From the NCBI RefSeq assembly GCF_004000945.1, contig NZ_BIMF01000001.1:186001-250000 (forward strand): a DNA stretch of 64,000 nucleotides. Direction: 5' to 3'. A program made the position numbers and the translations under genes. This stretch comes from Paenibacillus lautus NBRC 15380 (GTDB lineage Bacteria > Bacillota > Bacilli > Paenibacillales > Paenibacillaceae). Below the pieces are notes generated by a model that saw only the letters and a list, made by a program, of their open reading frames with translations, was not told where the DNA came from and made no database searches. This document shows, in pieces, positions 1 through 9,464 of the stretch (position 1 is its first letter; every line of letters starts with the position of its first letter).

Positions 1-1014
1 TCCTTCCTTCGACATGTTGAAGAAGATCGATGGCATGGAGCCGGGCACATAATATGGAGCGTCTTTAATATAGGTTTTAACCGGAGCCCCGCCCTCCCAC
101 ATTTTCCATACCTGCGGAATAAACTGCTGCGATACGTCTACCTGACCGCTCTTGAATGCCAGGTCGCCCGCTGCATTGTCTTTATAGATGACATGGGTAA
201 TGTATTTGGGAGCCGGCAGCTTGCCAAAGAGCGCCTGACCCCAATAGTTATCGTCCCGGACAATCGTGATCTTCTGATCATTGTAAAAATACATTTTGTA
301 AGGCCCTGTTCCGATCGGGTCCTCGTTGACTTCTTTACGAATGGTGGCAAGGTCGTTATTAGCTTTCTTCTCGACCTCTTCCCATACATGCTTAGGCAGC
401 ATCGGCATGACCTCGATGCTGTCGAGCACCGTCAATTTGTTCGGATTGTCTTTATTCAGCTTGATGTTCACCGTTTGCGGTCCATCTGCCGTTACGTCCT
501 CGATGTAGGTCCAGAAGCTGCTCCAGTTGATGTCATACTTTTTGCCGAGCTGGTAGGTATAGACGACATCATCGGAAGTGAACGGCTTGCCGTCGCTCCA
601 TTTGGCATCCTTGTTCAATTCGATCTTCAAGGTCAGATCGTCGGTCCATTCATACTTGGTACCCAGCAGCGGCTCTAACTCGCCTGTCAGCTGATTGACC
701 ATAAACAAGGTTTCATAGACGAGTTCCCTGGAGTTCCCGTAGTTAATCGGAAACGCCGGGTTTCCGCTAAGCAGGTTAAAATTCGTAGGTGCCCCCCATT
801 GCAAACCGTTCACGTAAAGCGTTTCATTTCTCGGCGTCGCTTTCGCATCGCCCTGCGGTGCCGGCTCATCACTGCCTCCGGGTGTCTTTACCTCTTCTTT
901 AGACGGCGGCGGATCTGATACTGTCGGTGGCGTTACACTCTGGCATCCGGCAGCAAAAAAAGACGCGACCAACAAAAGAATGAACATGGGTCTCAGAACG
1001 GTTTTCAGCTTCAC
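1..1014 (-). CDS. Oligopeptide ABC transporter substrate-binding lipoprotein (OppA/DppA family), 3' end outside window
   Basis: This is a secreted, lipid-anchored binding protein that would deliver peptides or similar solutes to an ABC permease. The frame opens at a GTG with GGAGGG upstream and runs through the left edge, so about 338 residues are visible and the C-terminus is missing. The N-terminus is a lipoprotein signal: basic residues, a hydrophobic run, and the lipobox AAGC at about residues 21-24. A Pro/Ser/Glu-rich linker follows. The body has family-5 solute-binding features: LVYETL near the start, then WSDGKPFTSDDVVYTY and later GTGPYK. It is divergent from the kinase at 1203. A cre-like site lies about 75 bases upstream. 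The protein family is clear; the ligand is not visible from sequence. Confidence 0.85.
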   Translation of the reverse strand, partial: MKLKTVLRPMFILLLVASFFAAGCQSVTPPTVSDPPPSKEEVKTPGGSDEPAPQGDAKATPRNETLYVNGLQWGAPTNFNLLSGNPAFPINYGNSRELVYETLFMVNQLTGELEPLLGTKYEWTDDLTLKIELNKDAKWSDGKPFTSDDVVYTYQLGKKYDINWSSFWTYIEDVTADGPQTVNIKLNKDNPNKLTVLDSIEVMPMLPKHVWEEVEKKANNDLATIRKEVNEDPIGTGPYKMYFYNDQKITIVRDDNYWGQALFGKLPAPKYITHVIYKDNAAGDLAFKSGQVDVSQQFIPQVWKMWEGGAPVKTYIKDAPYYVPGSMPSIFFNMSKEG

Positions 1015-1089
1015 TTGTGAACCCTCCATTCATGGAAATGTGTTCGTCTCTTAAATGCTGAGTGTCTGGATCATGTGTGCATCAATTGT

Positions 1090-1105
1090 CTGCAAGCGTT
1101 TTCTT
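1090..1105. promoter_or_regulatory. Candidate CcpA (cre) site
   Basis: The sequence ctgcaagcgttttctt matches the cre consensus WTGNAARCGNWWWCAW at 14 of 16 positions. It sits between the divergent substrate-binding protein (start 1014) and kinase (start 1203) genes, about 75 bases upstream of the former. Carbon-catabolite control is inferred from the motif only. Confidence 0.4.
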
Positions 1106-1202
1106 GATGGATTTATATGTTCCTCGTTTCAATCTAAGTACGAATAAATTTTGTTATTTTATTCAACGTTCAAGGATTTTTCGTTTTTGACGTCGAACTT
1201 GA

Positions 1203-2516
1203 ATGGACATGGTTAATCTAGCGAACGATTCGATATCCTTTAAAGGGGTGGGCCTACTGCCTGTGATTAAAGATGTTTTACTGCAGCTATTGTTTGCGTT
1301 GATGCCTTTTGTCGCATACAACATCTATTACAGAAAACTGACAGTCAACTATTCCCGTAATTTCATCATTGTTATTTGTTCGCTGTGTATGCTGTTGTCC
1401 ATGACCTTTGCTTCGAGTGTTCAAAGCGGGGTGATTTTTGACGTACGGTATGTCATTATGTTCTTCGGCATGTTATTTGGAGGGTTCACGACAGGGGTAA
1501 TCCTGCTTGTGGAATTTCTAATTTATCGGCTGTACATTGGCGGAGCCGGCATGATCGACGCCATCATTATATTGATCTTCACTTTTCCGCTGTCTATTCT
1601 GCTGTCATTCCTGTATCACCGAAGCAAACACAAATTATGGATCATTTTTATAGCCGGCATCAGCTTCTCTCTTCTCCCGCTCTTGTTACTCTACATAACC
1701 AAACCTGACTACATCGTGAATAACTTCGTATTCAATATTCTAGCTATGCCGGTTCACAACTCGCTCGGAATTTGGCTTCTCGTTACGCTGTTTAACAAAT
1801 CCGTATCCGACAAAGAATTTTATCTGCGGTACATCCAAAATGAGAAAGCCGAAGCCGTCAATCATGTCGCCGCATCCCTTGCCCATGAGGTCCGCAATCC
1901 GCTGACCACCGTGCTTGGATTCCTGCAATTAATTAAGAGCGGTACGTTCCCTCAGGAAAAAACCGAACGTTTTCTGGAAATCAGCATGGAGGAAATTCGC
2001 CGGACCGAGCAAATCTTGTCCGAATACCTCTCGATCAGCAAACCTCACTTGCCGTTTCAGCAAAGAATCGAGCTCTCCGCCCAGATCAAGTCCGTCGTTG
2101 AGCTCATGACTTCATATGCTAATATGAGCAACGTGACCCTCAGCGCTGACTACCCTCAGCTCCCCATCTACATTTTAGGCAGTCCGGCGGAGCTCAAGCA
2201 GCTGTTGGTCAACTTTATTAAGAATGCGATTGAGGCCAGTAAAGACGTTGACAGAGGTACGGTCCACATCACCATCTATGAAGAAGCGGAGCAGGTGGCC
2301 ATCGAAATCAAGGATAACGGGGTCGGAATGACCCCTGAGCAATTGAGCCGACTCGGTTCGATCTACTATTCCACCAAAATGAGCGGCACCGGGCTTGGAC
2401 TCACCTTCTCCTATCAAGCCATCCGTGCCATGAATGGAAGCGTCTCGGTACGGAGCTCGCCAAGATCAGGGACCGAGTTTCTCATCACACTCCCGCATGC
2501 CAATATAAATCCATAG
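1203..2516 (+). CDS. KinB-like membrane sensor histidine kinase
   Basis: A 437-residue sensor kinase. About six membrane segments fill residues 20-200, followed directly by the kinase core. Visible motifs are the H-box AHEVRNPLTTV with phospho-acceptor His228, N-box NFIKNAIEA (337-345), G1 box DNGVGM (371-376) and G2 box GTGLGL (395-400). The 5-6 TM sensor with no large extracellular domain, and the length, match KinB of Bacillus (about 428 residues), which feeds phosphate into the Spo0A phosphorelay. No response regulator is adjacent, as expected for an orphan phosphorelay kinase. No good ribosome binding site precedes the ATG at 1203, so either this ATG or the one at 1209 may be used. A sporulation role is inferred. 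Confidence 0.8.
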   Translation: MDMVNLANDSISFKGVGLLPVIKDVLLQLLFALMPFVAYNIYYRKLTVNYSRNFIIVICSLCMLLSMTFASSVQSGVIFDVRYVIMFFGMLFGGFTTGVILLVEFLIYRLYIGGAGMIDAIIILIFTFPLSILLSFLYHRSKHKLWIIFIAGISFSLLPLLLLYITKPDYIVNNFVFNILAMPVHNSLGIWLLVTLFNKSVSDKEFYLRYIQNEKAEAVNHVAASLAHEVRNPLTTVLGFLQLIKSGTFPQEKTERFLEISMEEIRRTEQILSEYLSISKPHLPFQQRIELSAQIKSVVELMTSYANMSNVTLSADYPQLPIYILGSPAELKQLLVNFIKNAIEASKDVDRGTVHITIYEEAEQVAIEIKDNGVGMTPEQLSRLGSIYYSTKMSGTGLGLTFSYQAIRAMNGSVSVRSSPRSGTEFLITLPHANINP

Positions 2517-2544
2517 ATGATTTCCGCATGCAATCCATTAACGA

Positions 2545-2586
2545 AAAAGAGAGACGCCGCTGTAGCTACCAGTGCGTCTCTCTTTT
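2545..2586. terminator. Bidirectional intrinsic terminator
   Basis: A perfect 13-bp stem (2545-2557 with 2574-2586) is flanked by A- and T-runs. It lies between the convergent kinase gene and the small lipoprotein gene, and overlaps the stop codon of the latter. Confidence 0.85.
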
Positions 2587-2932
2587 ATTGATGCAGTAAT
2601 ACAATTTCTTTTGCTGCAAAACTTCTGTTGTTTTTGCTTATATTCAATGGCTTTTTTAATGTAATCCGGATAAGATCGTCGGCCTTTAGTTCATCCAGCG
2701 TGATGGTTCCTCCCTCCTTGTTCCTCAGTGAAGTGGTTTCGGTAACTAGTACCTCACAGTGATACCCCTCATCCGTGTGGTTCTCCCGGTTACGATTCAC
2801 TTCTTCGGAACAATCAACGTTGATCACGTCGTCACCAAGTGTATAAATCGTAGATTCAAACACGGACACATCCCGGGTACATCCTGCCGAGAACAGCAGC
2901 AACAGCAGACTGATGAATAACCTCAGCTTCAT
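2585..2932 (-). CDS. Small lipoprotein of unknown function
   Basis: Encodes 115 residues. An ATG further upstream would add nine residues, but the strong purine run AAGGGGG sits just before the ATG at 2932, so this start is preferred. The N-terminus is a lipoprotein signal with lipobox FSAGC and the lipidated Cys at residue 18. The mature part is short and polar, with further cysteines in VDCSEE and YHCEV that could form a disulfide outside the cell. I do not recognise a named domain. It is convergent with the kinase at 1203 and shares its terminator. It is probably a surface protein specific to this lineage. Confidence 0.6.
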   Translation of the reverse strand: MKLRLFISLLLLLFSAGCTRDVSVFESTIYTLGDDVINVDCSEEVNRNRENHTDEGYHCEVLVTETTSLRNKEGGTITLDELKADDLIRITLKKPLNISKNNRSFAAKEIVLLHQ

Positions 2933-3064
2933 TCCGGGCCCCCTTATGGCTATTTTCATATGGGATCCAGGAACTCCGATCCCATGCCTTTGTCGTTAAA
3001 ACATAGGGCTAATCCTCGAATTTTTATTTATTATATCATGGCGACCATCGATAGAAGAAAATCG

Positions 3065-3108
3065 AACAAAAAACTCAAGGAGCGAGAATCTACTCGCACC
3101 TTGAGTTT
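3065..3108 (-). terminator. Intrinsic terminator of melA
   Basis: Arms 3071-3086 and 3093-3108 pair over 16 bp with one mismatch. On the minus strand they are followed by a run of T residues. The hairpin lies 22 bases past the melA stop. Confidence 0.85.
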
Positions 3109-3130
3109 GCGTTTATTCCATCTATTTAAC

Positions 3131-4429
3131 TTATTGGTATTTAGGGAGCCAATCACCATGTGCTTCGATCAGATCGTCGCACAGGCTCTTAATATCATCG
3201 ATGGACAACTCGGCAGCCGTATGCGGGTCGAGCATCGCTGCATGATAGATATGCTCCTTCTTGCCGGTTGCCGCCGCTTCCAGCGTCAGCAGCTGGGTAT
3301 TGATATTGGTGCGGTTCAGCGCGGCACATTGCGGAGGCAGATCGCCGACATAAGTCGGTGTTACGCCGCTGGCATCGACCAGGCACGGAACCTCGACGCA
3401 GGCTTCCTTCGGAAGGTTCGTGATCAGTCCCGTATTCATCACGTTGCCGCCGATTTTGAACGGAACATTGGTCTCGATCGCTTCTAAAATGTAGGATGCG
3501 TATTCATGGGAGCGGTTGTGCGTCAGATCCTGGTTGTTTACCAGATCCTCGCGCATTGCCTTCCATCCCTCGATTTGGTTCACGCAGCGACGTGGATATT
3601 CATCCAGCGGGATGTTAAAGCGCTCGATCAGTTCCGGATAGTTACGCTTGATGAAATACGGATGGTATTCGGCGTTATGCTCGGACGACTCCGTGATGTA
3701 GTAACCGAAGTTTAGCATCATCTCGAGACGGACCATATCATGATGCTTCTCCTTCTGCTTCTCGGCCGCGCGCTTCTTAATTTCCGGATAGAGGTCCACG
3801 CCGTCCTTCGTTACCTCAAGCAGCCATGCCATATGGTTGATGCCGGCGATTTTGGCCTGCACGCCTTCCTTTTCCATTCCCAAATTATCGAACAGATGCG
3901 GAATGCATGCCTGTACGCTGTGGCACAAACCTACGGTTTGCACGCCGCCCAGCGTGTTCATGGCATTGGTCAGCACGGCCATTGGATTCGTATAGTTCAG
4001 GAACAATGCGTTCGGACAAACTTCCCGCATATCAGCTGCGAAATCCAGCATGACCGGGATGGTACGGAGGTTACGGAATATCCCGCCGATTCCCACGGTG
4101 TCGGCAATCGTCTGTCTGAGTCCATACTTCTTCGGAATCTCGAAGTCCGTGATCGTACACGGATCGTAGCCCCCAACCTGAATCGCGTTAATGACATATT
4201 GTGCTCCGCGAAGAGCCTCCTTGCGGTCACTGTATGATTTGACGACACAGGTGCTGCCGCTGGTTTTCTTTATATTATTCAGCATGTTCTCCGAGTCTTT
4301 CAAACGGATCGGGTCAATATCATACAAAGCAAGTTCAAACCCCTGCAAAGCCGGTGTCTGCATGCAATCCCCCAGAACGTTCTTGGCAAACACGGTACTT
4401 CCTGCTCCGATAAATGTAATCTTAGACAT
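3131..4429 (-). CDS. melA: Alpha-galactosidase, glycoside hydrolase family 4 (NAD+ and metal dependent)
   Basis: A 432-residue cytoplasmic enzyme that would release galactose from melibiose or raffinose-type sugars by the redox mechanism of GH4. The N-terminus carries the dinucleotide-binding fold motif FIGAGSTVFAKNVLGD. Probable metal ligands are Cys169 in GLCHS and His199 in GINHM, at the spacing seen in GH4 enzymes. The ATG at 4429 is preferred over the in-frame TTG just before it, because GGGAGGGG is well spaced from the ATG. The gene is divergent from the AraC regulator at 4622, with 192 bases between the starts, so control by that regulator is likely. No sugar transporter adjoins it. 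Melibiase is the best call; alpha-glucuronidase and other GH4 activities are less likely. Confidence 0.88.
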   Translation of the reverse strand: MSKITFIGAGSTVFAKNVLGDCMQTPALQGFELALYDIDPIRLKDSENMLNNIKKTSGSTCVVKSYSDRKEALRGAQYVINAIQVGGYDPCTITDFEIPKKYGLRQTIADTVGIGGIFRNLRTIPVMLDFAADMREVCPNALFLNYTNPMAVLTNAMNTLGGVQTVGLCHSVQACIPHLFDNLGMEKEGVQAKIAGINHMAWLLEVTKDGVDLYPEIKKRAAEKQKEKHHDMVRLEMMLNFGYYITESSEHNAEYHPYFIKRNYPELIERFNIPLDEYPRRCVNQIEGWKAMREDLVNNQDLTHNRSHEYASYILEAIETNVPFKIGGNVMNTGLITNLPKEACVEVPCLVDASGVTPTYVGDLPPQCAALNRTNINTQLLTLEAAATGKKEHIYHAAMLDPHTAAELSIDDIKSLCDDLIEAHGDWLPKYQ

Positions 4430-4621
4430 CAATAAATCCCCTCCCTAAACTCCATGAATTAATACACTTTCACAAGACTAACTATATGATAATCGGTCTT
4501 TTTTGAATATGGAGCAAAACAAGTGTGATATGGACATTTGTTGTTTCATTAGGTAAGCTAACCCTAACACAGCATCCACTTCATCAATTGATATCGCATA
4601 CGTTTAAGGGGGGCTAAACGC

Positions 4622-5515
4622 ATGTCCATTTTGCCGGACCATACACTCTACACGATTGGTATGAATCCTTCGCCGGGCGGTCACGACCTGAACATCCTGT
4701 TCAGCGGGGAGGGTACTCCCGTACCGCGCCACAAAATCGGGCCCATCATCCATGATTACTGCCTCATTCACACCGTCTTGACAGGTCAAGGCATATTTGA
4801 GTGTGCCGGCATCGTACATCATTGCCAGGCAGGCGATACCTTCGTGATCCTTCCCGGCGTTCTTTTCAGCTATGAAGCGGACGACCGGAATCCCTGGCAT
4901 TACAACTGGGTAGCTCTACAGGAGAAGGGAACCAACTTGCTGCTGGCTGATATGGGCGTCACACCCGCTAGACCGATTATCCGCTGCACGGATGAAGCCG
5001 AGCTACGCTCCCTGGCCGAGATGTATCGTCATCTGCGCATCGGCTTTAACCAATCGGATCACCCCTGGCTTGAGGATCTTCAGGCTTCGGGGTGGCTCCG
5101 ATTGCTGCTCCATAAGCTGGCGATGTTAAACCGTGAGCATCTTCCGTCGAACTCCAATGACGTGCCTGATATCGAGCGGGGCGTAAGGCAGACCGAGAGA
5201 TGGATCTCGACCCAGTATCACCAACAGCTCTCCATCGATCAGATGGCGAAGGCGCTTGGCTATCACCGGGCGCACTTATCCAAGATGTTCAAACAGCATA
5301 CGGGCCTCTCTCCCATGCAGTACCTCATGAAGGTACGCATCGAAAAGGCCAAATCGCTCATGAAATCGTCCTTCTCCATCCATGAGATTGCCTCCTCCGT
5401 CGGTTTCAATGATGCCCTCTATTTCTCCAAGCAGTTCCGCAAATGGACGGGCATGACCCCAAGCGAATATAAATACAGCCTGGAGAAAAGCTCTCCTAAA
5501 GCATCATCTATATAG
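4622..5515 (+). CDS. AraC-family transcriptional regulator, probable regulator of melA
   Basis: A 297-residue regulator with an N-terminal cupin-like sugar-sensing domain (residues about 20-165) and a C-terminal AraC DNA-binding domain (about 190-288). The second domain shows both helix-turn-helix units: SIDQMAKALGYHRAHLSKMF, then IHEIASSVGFND followed by YFSKQFRKWTGMTPSEY. The start follows AAGGGGGG with good spacing. Its divergent placement against melA suggests it senses an alpha-galactoside and activates melA, as MsmR/MelR-type proteins do. That target is inferred from position only. Confidence 0.85.
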   Translation: MSILPDHTLYTIGMNPSPGGHDLNILFSGEGTPVPRHKIGPIIHDYCLIHTVLTGQGIFECAGIVHHCQAGDTFVILPGVLFSYEADDRNPWHYNWVALQEKGTNLLLADMGVTPARPIIRCTDEAELRSLAEMYRHLRIGFNQSDHPWLEDLQASGWLRLLLHKLAMLNREHLPSNSNDVPDIERGVRQTERWISTQYHQQLSIDQMAKALGYHRAHLSKMFKQHTGLSPMQYLMKVRIEKAKSLMKSSFSIHEIASSVGFNDALYFSKQFRKWTGMTPSEYKYSLEKSSPKASSI

Positions 5516-5551
5516 GCCTAGGTACTAATGCGGGTCGAACAAGAGCAGACG

Positions 5552-5586
5552 AAAAAGCTGCCGGCACTCCTGCCGGCAGCTCTTTT
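5552..5586. terminator. Bidirectional terminator between the AraC gene and pepT
   Basis: An 11-bp perfect stem, agctgccggca, with a 4-base loop (5556-5566 with 5571-5581) is flanked by five A and five T. It serves both convergent genes. Confidence 0.9.
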
Positions 5587-5600
5587 TGAAACGATATAAC

Positions 5601-6833
5601 TTATGCCTGCGCCTCATACAGCTGCACGATCTCAACAATCGTTTGAACGGCCAATACCATATTGTCGGCCGATACATACTCATAACGCCCGTGGTAGTTC
5701 TCCCCGCCCGTGAAAATATTGGGTGTCGGCAGGCCCATGTACGACAGTTGAGAACCGTCGGTGCCACCGCGGATCGGTTCGATGATCGGGTTGATTCCCA
5801 GCTTCTCCATTGCTGTCTGGGCGATGTCGACCACTTCCTTGACCGGCTCGATTTTTTCGCGCATATTGTAATATTGATCTTTCATCTGAAGGATGATTCG
5901 CTCGGCTCCATATTTGTTTTGAAGCTCCTCTACGATGGAGGCCAGCTTGGCCTTTCTTCCTTCAAACAGCTCCCGGTCATGATCGCGGATAATATAACGG
6001 AGCTCGGTCAGCTCCACATCGCCCTCGATGGAAGTAAGATGATAGAAGCCTTCATAACCTTCGGTATGTTCAGGCGCTTCTTCCACAGGGAGCATACCGT
6101 TCAGCTCCATGGCGATTTTCGCCGCGTTGACCATTTTGCCTTTAGCCGTTCCGGGATGGACATTCTTGCCTTTGCAAGTTACAAGCGCCGCTGCCGCATT
6201 AAAGCTTTCGTACTGAAGCTCCCCCAGCGGTCCGCCATCCATCGTATACGCGTATTTAGCCCCAAAGGCCTCCACGTCGAACTTGTGCGGCCCTCTTCCG
6301 ATCTCCTCGTCCGGCGTAAAAGCAACCCGGATTTTACCGTGCTTCAGCTCCGGATGCTGGATCAGGTAATTCATAGCTGTCATAATCTCGGCAATTCCCG
6401 CTTTGTCATCAGCTCCAAGCAAGGTGGTGCCGTCCGTTGTTATGAGTGTATGCCCCTTGTAGCCGTTCAGCTCCGGAAAATCCCGCGGGGAGAGCACCAC
6501 ATTCTGTGCTCTGTTCAAAATGATGTCTTGTCCGTCATATTGTTCGACAATCTGCGGCTTGACACCGGCACCCGTAAAATCGGTCGCCGTATCGATATGT
6601 GCCAAAAAGCCGATCGTAGGGATTGGTTTATCCGAGTTTGCCGGAAGTGCAGCCATCACATAACCATTCTCATCCATCGTTACGTCCTGCATGCCGATTT
6701 CCTTCAGCTCGTCCACCAGCAGCTGACCCAGCGTCAGCTGTCCTGGTGTCGAAGGGCAAGTATTACTGTTCTCGTCTGACTGCGTATCCACTTGTGCATA
6801 GGTAATGAGTCTGTCGATTACTTCTTTTTTCAT
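5601..6833 (-). CDS. pepT: Peptidase T (tripeptide aminopeptidase, M20B)
   Basis: A 410-residue cytoplasmic zinc aminopeptidase that removes the N-terminal residue from tripeptides. The full metallopeptidase signature is present: GFLAHIDT (His79 and Asp81), GADDKAG (bridging Asp142), TPDEEIGRG (catalytic and ligand Glu176/177), TMDGG (Asp199), and a late His in [21 protein letters not shown] marks the dimerisation lid domain. Length is the usual one. The ATG at 6833 follows GGAG with about ten bases of spacing. It stands alone; the downstream neighbour is convergent and the upstream metQ gene ends in its own terminator. Confidence 0.95.
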   Translation of the reverse strand: MKKEVIDRLITYAQVDTQSDENSNTCPSTPGQLTLGQLLVDELKEIGMQDVTMDENGYVMAALPANSDKPIPTIGFLAHIDTATDFTGAGVKPQIVEQYDGQDIILNRAQNVVLSPRDFPELNGYKGHTLITTDGTTLLGADDKAGIAEIMTAMNYLIQHPELKHGKIRVAFTPDEEIGRGPHKFDVEAFGAKYAYTMDGGPLGELQYESFNAAAALVTCKGKNVHPGTAKGKMVNAAKIAMELNGMLPVEEAPEHTEGYEGFYHLTSIEGDVELTELRYIIRDHDRELFEGRKAKLASIVEELQNKYGAERIILQMKDQYYNMREKIEPVKEVVDIAQTAMEKLGINPIIEPIRGGTDGSQLSYMGLPTPNIFTGGENYHGRYEYVSADNMVLAVQTIVEIVQLYEAQA

Positions 6834-6914
6834 AAATTCTCAACTCCAATACGTATGGGTATGTAAGATGCACCTCTCAAATCCATCAAGAGTATACCAT
6901 ATTTGGCCGCGCTC

Positions 6915-6955
6915 AAAAAAATAACCGTTCCCCCAAAACCTCGGAGAACGGTTAT
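6915..6955 (-). terminator. Terminator of the metNIQ operon
   Basis: A 10-bp stem, ataaccgttc with gaacggttat (6921-6930 with 6946-6955), is followed on the minus strand by six T. It lies just past the metQ stop. Confidence 0.85.
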
Positions 6956-6977
6956 TGCGAACCCTAAGATTCGCGCT

Positions 6978-7814
6978 TTATTCAAAAGCCGGCAGCGCAA
7001 TCTCGGAATAGTTATCCTCGAAGAACTTCTTCACTTCCGGGCTGGTCATCGCCTTCGCAAGCTTCTGAATCGGCTCCGAATCCACATTATCTTTACGGGC
7101 CACCAGCGTAATCGTGAAATCAGAGTCGTTGCCTTCGGTTACCAGAGCATCCTTCTTAGGGGTAAGTCCCAGCGGTTTCGCATAAGCCGGCGTCATGGCA
7201 ACCATATCGACGTCGTCGAGGGTACGGGCCAGCATCAGCAGATCGACCTCGGTGAACTTGTATTGGTGCGGATTCTCCACAATATCGCCCTGCGTCGCAT
7301 GGATGCCGACCCCTTCCTTCAGCTTGAGCAGACCGTTCTTCTCGAACATCACCAGGGAACGACCGATGTTGGAAGGGTCGTTAGGAATCGCTATCGTCGC
7401 ACCATCCGGAAGTTCTTCAATGTTTTTATATTTTTTGGAGTAAGCCCCAAAAACGGCATTATAGATCGGCGTGACCGGAACCAGCTCCGACCCGTTGTTT
7501 GCATTGTATTCTTCCATGTACGGCACATGCTGGAAGAAGTTTGCATCCACCTCTTTATGGGCCAGCGCATTGTTCGGCTGCACATTATCGGACAGAATCT
7601 GGATATCCAGATTGATGCCTTCTTCCTTCAGCATCGGCTTCACCAGGTCAAGCACCTCGGTCATTGGCGGAATGAGCGTTGCGACTTTTAACGTAACTTC
7701 TTTCGTGGTATCGGATGCAGCGCTCTCCGGAGCTTTGTCCTTGGCAGGTTGCTGTCCGCAGCCTGCCAGCACCAGCAAGAGGGTCAGCATCAGCAGCATT
7801 AATTTCTTATTCAT
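6978..7814 (-). CDS. metQ: Methionine-type ABC transporter substrate-binding lipoprotein (MetQ/NlpA family)
   Basis: A 278-residue lipoprotein that captures D- or L-methionine, or a related small ligand, outside the cell. The signal peptide ends in lipobox VLAGC (Cys19). The mature protein shows NlpA family blocks: VATLIPPMTEVLDLVKPMLKEEG, then LDIQILSDN, NALAHKEVDANFFQHVPYME and IAIPNDPSNIGRSL. It is the last gene of a metN-metI-metQ operon, 55 bases behind metI, and ends at a clear terminator. The MetQ fold is certain, but the ligand need not be methionine: no SAM riboswitch precedes the operon and the ATPase lacks its methionine-sensing domain. Confidence 0.88.
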   Translation of the reverse strand: MNKKLMLLMLTLLLVLAGCGQQPAKDKAPESAASDTTKEVTLKVATLIPPMTEVLDLVKPMLKEEGINLDIQILSDNVQPNNALAHKEVDANFFQHVPYMEEYNANNGSELVPVTPIYNAVFGAYSKKYKNIEELPDGATIAIPNDPSNIGRSLVMFEKNGLLKLKEGVGIHATQGDIVENPHQYKFTEVDLLMLARTLDDVDMVAMTPAYAKPLGLTPKKDALVTEGNDSDFTITLVARKDNVDSEPIQKLAKAMTSPEVKKFFEDNYSEIALPAFE

Positions 7815-7869
7815 CGTTGGTTACCTCCCGGTAAAATATAATCTGTGTAAATACGTTTCAAAAGAATAA

Positions 7870-8565
7870 TTAAACTTTTCTCTTATCCAGCAGCCTGGAT
7901 GCCAGGTTTCCGCCGAACTGGATTGACTGTACCAGAATGATCATGATGATGATCGTAAATGACATAAGCTCCCCCTCAAATCGCTGGTACCCATAGCGGA
8001 TTGCAAAATCCCCGACGCCGCCGCCACCCACGATGCCCATTACCGTGGAGTACGAGATAAAGCTGATCGTGGATGTTGTCAGCCCGAGCACAAGGCCCGA
8101 ACGGGCCTCCACATACAGGAATTTGTATATCATCTGGAGTGTGGATGCCCCCATGGAAGCGGCAGCCTCCATCACTTCCTTCGGCACCTCCAGCAAAGAT
8201 TGCTCTACCAATCTTGAATAGTAAGCCACCGCAACGACGGATAAAGGTACGGCAGCTGCCAGCGTCCCGAGGGATGTGCCGACGATCCACCTCGTGACCG
8301 GAATCATCATGACAACCAGAAGCAGGAACGGGAAAGACCGTATGACGTTAACCAAGGCATTCAGAATGGAGAATAACAAGCGATTCTCATACTGCTGGCC
8401 TTTTCGGCACAAAAAGAGAAGTGTTCCGACCGGAAGACCCAGTATTATAGCGGCAGCAATCGATATGCCCACCATGATGAATGTCTCGCCAATCGCCCGC
8501 CATATTTCATTCTGATACTGCAGGACATAGGCGAAATAATCGCTCAAATATGGAATGATATCATG
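7870..8565 (-). CDS. metI: Methionine-type ABC transporter permease (MetI family)
   Basis: About 231 residues and five membrane segments, forming the membrane channel of the MetNIQ importer. The cytoplasmic coupling loop reads EVPKEVMEAAASMGAS, the EAA motif of binding-protein-dependent permeases. The ATG at 8565 gives the usual MetI length. An earlier in-frame start at 8637 would overlap the end of metN by 65 bases. The GTGGGGG purine run near 8575-8580 is slightly far from 8565 for a ribosome binding site, so translation is probably coupled to metN, whose stop is seven bases upstream. Confidence 0.85.
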   Translation of the reverse strand, partial: HDIIPYLSDYFAYVLQYQNEIWRAIGETFIMVGISIAAAIILGLPVGTLLFLCRKGQQYENRLLFSILNALVNVIRSFPFLLLVVMMIPVTRWIVGTSLGTLAAAVPLSVVAVAYYSRLVEQSLLEVPKEVMEAAASMGASTLQMIYKFLYVEARSGLVLGLTTSTISFISYSTVMGIVGGGGVGDFAIRYGYQRFEGELMSFTIIIMIILVQSIQFGGNLASRLLDKRKV

Positions 8566-8572
8566 CATGGAA

Positions 8573-9325
8573 TCAAAAATCCCCCACTTTCCCTGCACCG
8601 TCCGTTGAAGATCCAGAACCCCGAGAAGCCTCTCCATCGTTTAGCTGATTACGGTACGTTCTGTTCAGACGCCCGTTCTCCATCACGGACACAAGGTCGC
8701 AAATGCCGTTCACCACGTCCATCTCGTGGGAAACGATCACGATGGTTACCCCCAGCGTCCGGTTGATATGCCGGAGCACCTCCAGAATATCTGCAGTTGT
8801 CTGCGGATCCAAGGAAGAGGTCGGCTCATCGCACAATAAGACGGTCGGCGAATTGGCTAACGCTCTGGCAATCGCTACCCGCTGCTTCTGCCCGCCGCTT
8901 AGCTGAGCGGGATACGACTTCGCTTTATCCTCAAGCCCGACAAAACGCAGAACCTCCTGGACACGATTCGCCCGCTGGGCCTTCGGTACCTTCGCCAGCT
9001 CAAGCGGCATGGACACATTGCCCCATACCGTCCGGTTGCTGACCAGCTGGAACAGCTGAAAGATCATGCCAATCGATCTTCTGGCCTCCCGAAGCTCCCT
9101 GCCGCCAAGGGAAGTCAGCTCCTGGCCATTCACCACGACTCGGCCGGAATCCGGTCTCTCCAGTACGTTCATGAGGCGCAGCAGCGTCGATTTCCCGGCT
9201 CCGCTCGTGCCGATGATGCCGTGTATGCTTCCCTCCTCAATATCGAGAGAGACAGCGTCTATAGCCTGATAACGGTCACTCCCGCTGCCAAAGCTTTTAC
9301 TGACCTCTTGCAGTGAGATCATCAT
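8573..9325 (-). CDS. metN: Methionine-type ABC transporter ATPase (MetN), short form without NIL domain
   Basis: A 250-residue ATPase that powers the importer. The core is intact: Walker [10 protein letters not shown]-loop MIFQLFQLV, signature [15 protein letters not shown], Walker [12 protein letters not shown] and switch His in VSHEMDVV. The protein stops soon after the core with a Gly/Ser-rich tail. Typical MetN proteins (about 340 residues) carry a further C-terminal NIL/ACT-like domain that binds methionine and shuts the transporter down; it is absent here. Two adjacent ATGs (9325 and 9322) follow AAGGAGGGGG. First gene of the operon. It could instead serve a different NlpA-type ligand. 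Confidence 0.85.
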   Translation of the reverse strand: MMISLQEVSKSFGSGSDRYQAIDAVSLDIEEGSIHGIIGTSGAGKSTLLRLMNVLERPDSGRVVVNGQELTSLGGRELREARRSIGMIFQLFQLVSNRTVWGNVSMPLELAKVPKAQRANRVQEVLRFVGLEDKAKSYPAQLSGGQKQRVAIARALANSPTVLLCDEPTSSLDPQTTADILEVLRHINRTLGVTIVIVSHEMDVVNGICDLVSVMENGRLNRTYRNQLNDGEASRGSGSSTDGAGKVGDF

Positions 9326-9464
9326 AATCCCCCTCCTTGCACATGAAGAAAGCCCGCTTGGCTATACAGCCTGCGAGCATGTTATGCTGCAACAACTATT
9401 GAATCATACCATAATTTTAAACAAAATGTGACACCACTTCATCGCTGCCAGAAAGTGCAAGTTC

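Noticed and set aside
2960..3487. 175-codon open frame on the plus strand
   Set aside because: It runs through the melA terminator and then antisense to melA; no binding site or domain.
5586..6779. 397-codon open frame on the plus strand
   Set aside because: It is the antisense shadow of pepT, whose motifs are complete on the minus strand; the plus-strand protein has no recognisable domain and an odd His/Arg/Leu-rich composition.
8566..8637. Longer MetI N-terminus starting inside metN
   Set aside because: It adds 24 residues without family resemblance and overlaps the end of metN; the start at 8565 gives the normal length.
9326..9464. SAM riboswitch (S-box) expected upstream of metN
   Set aside because: The leader is only 139 bases and lacks the conserved S-box blocks; only weak hairpins are visible.
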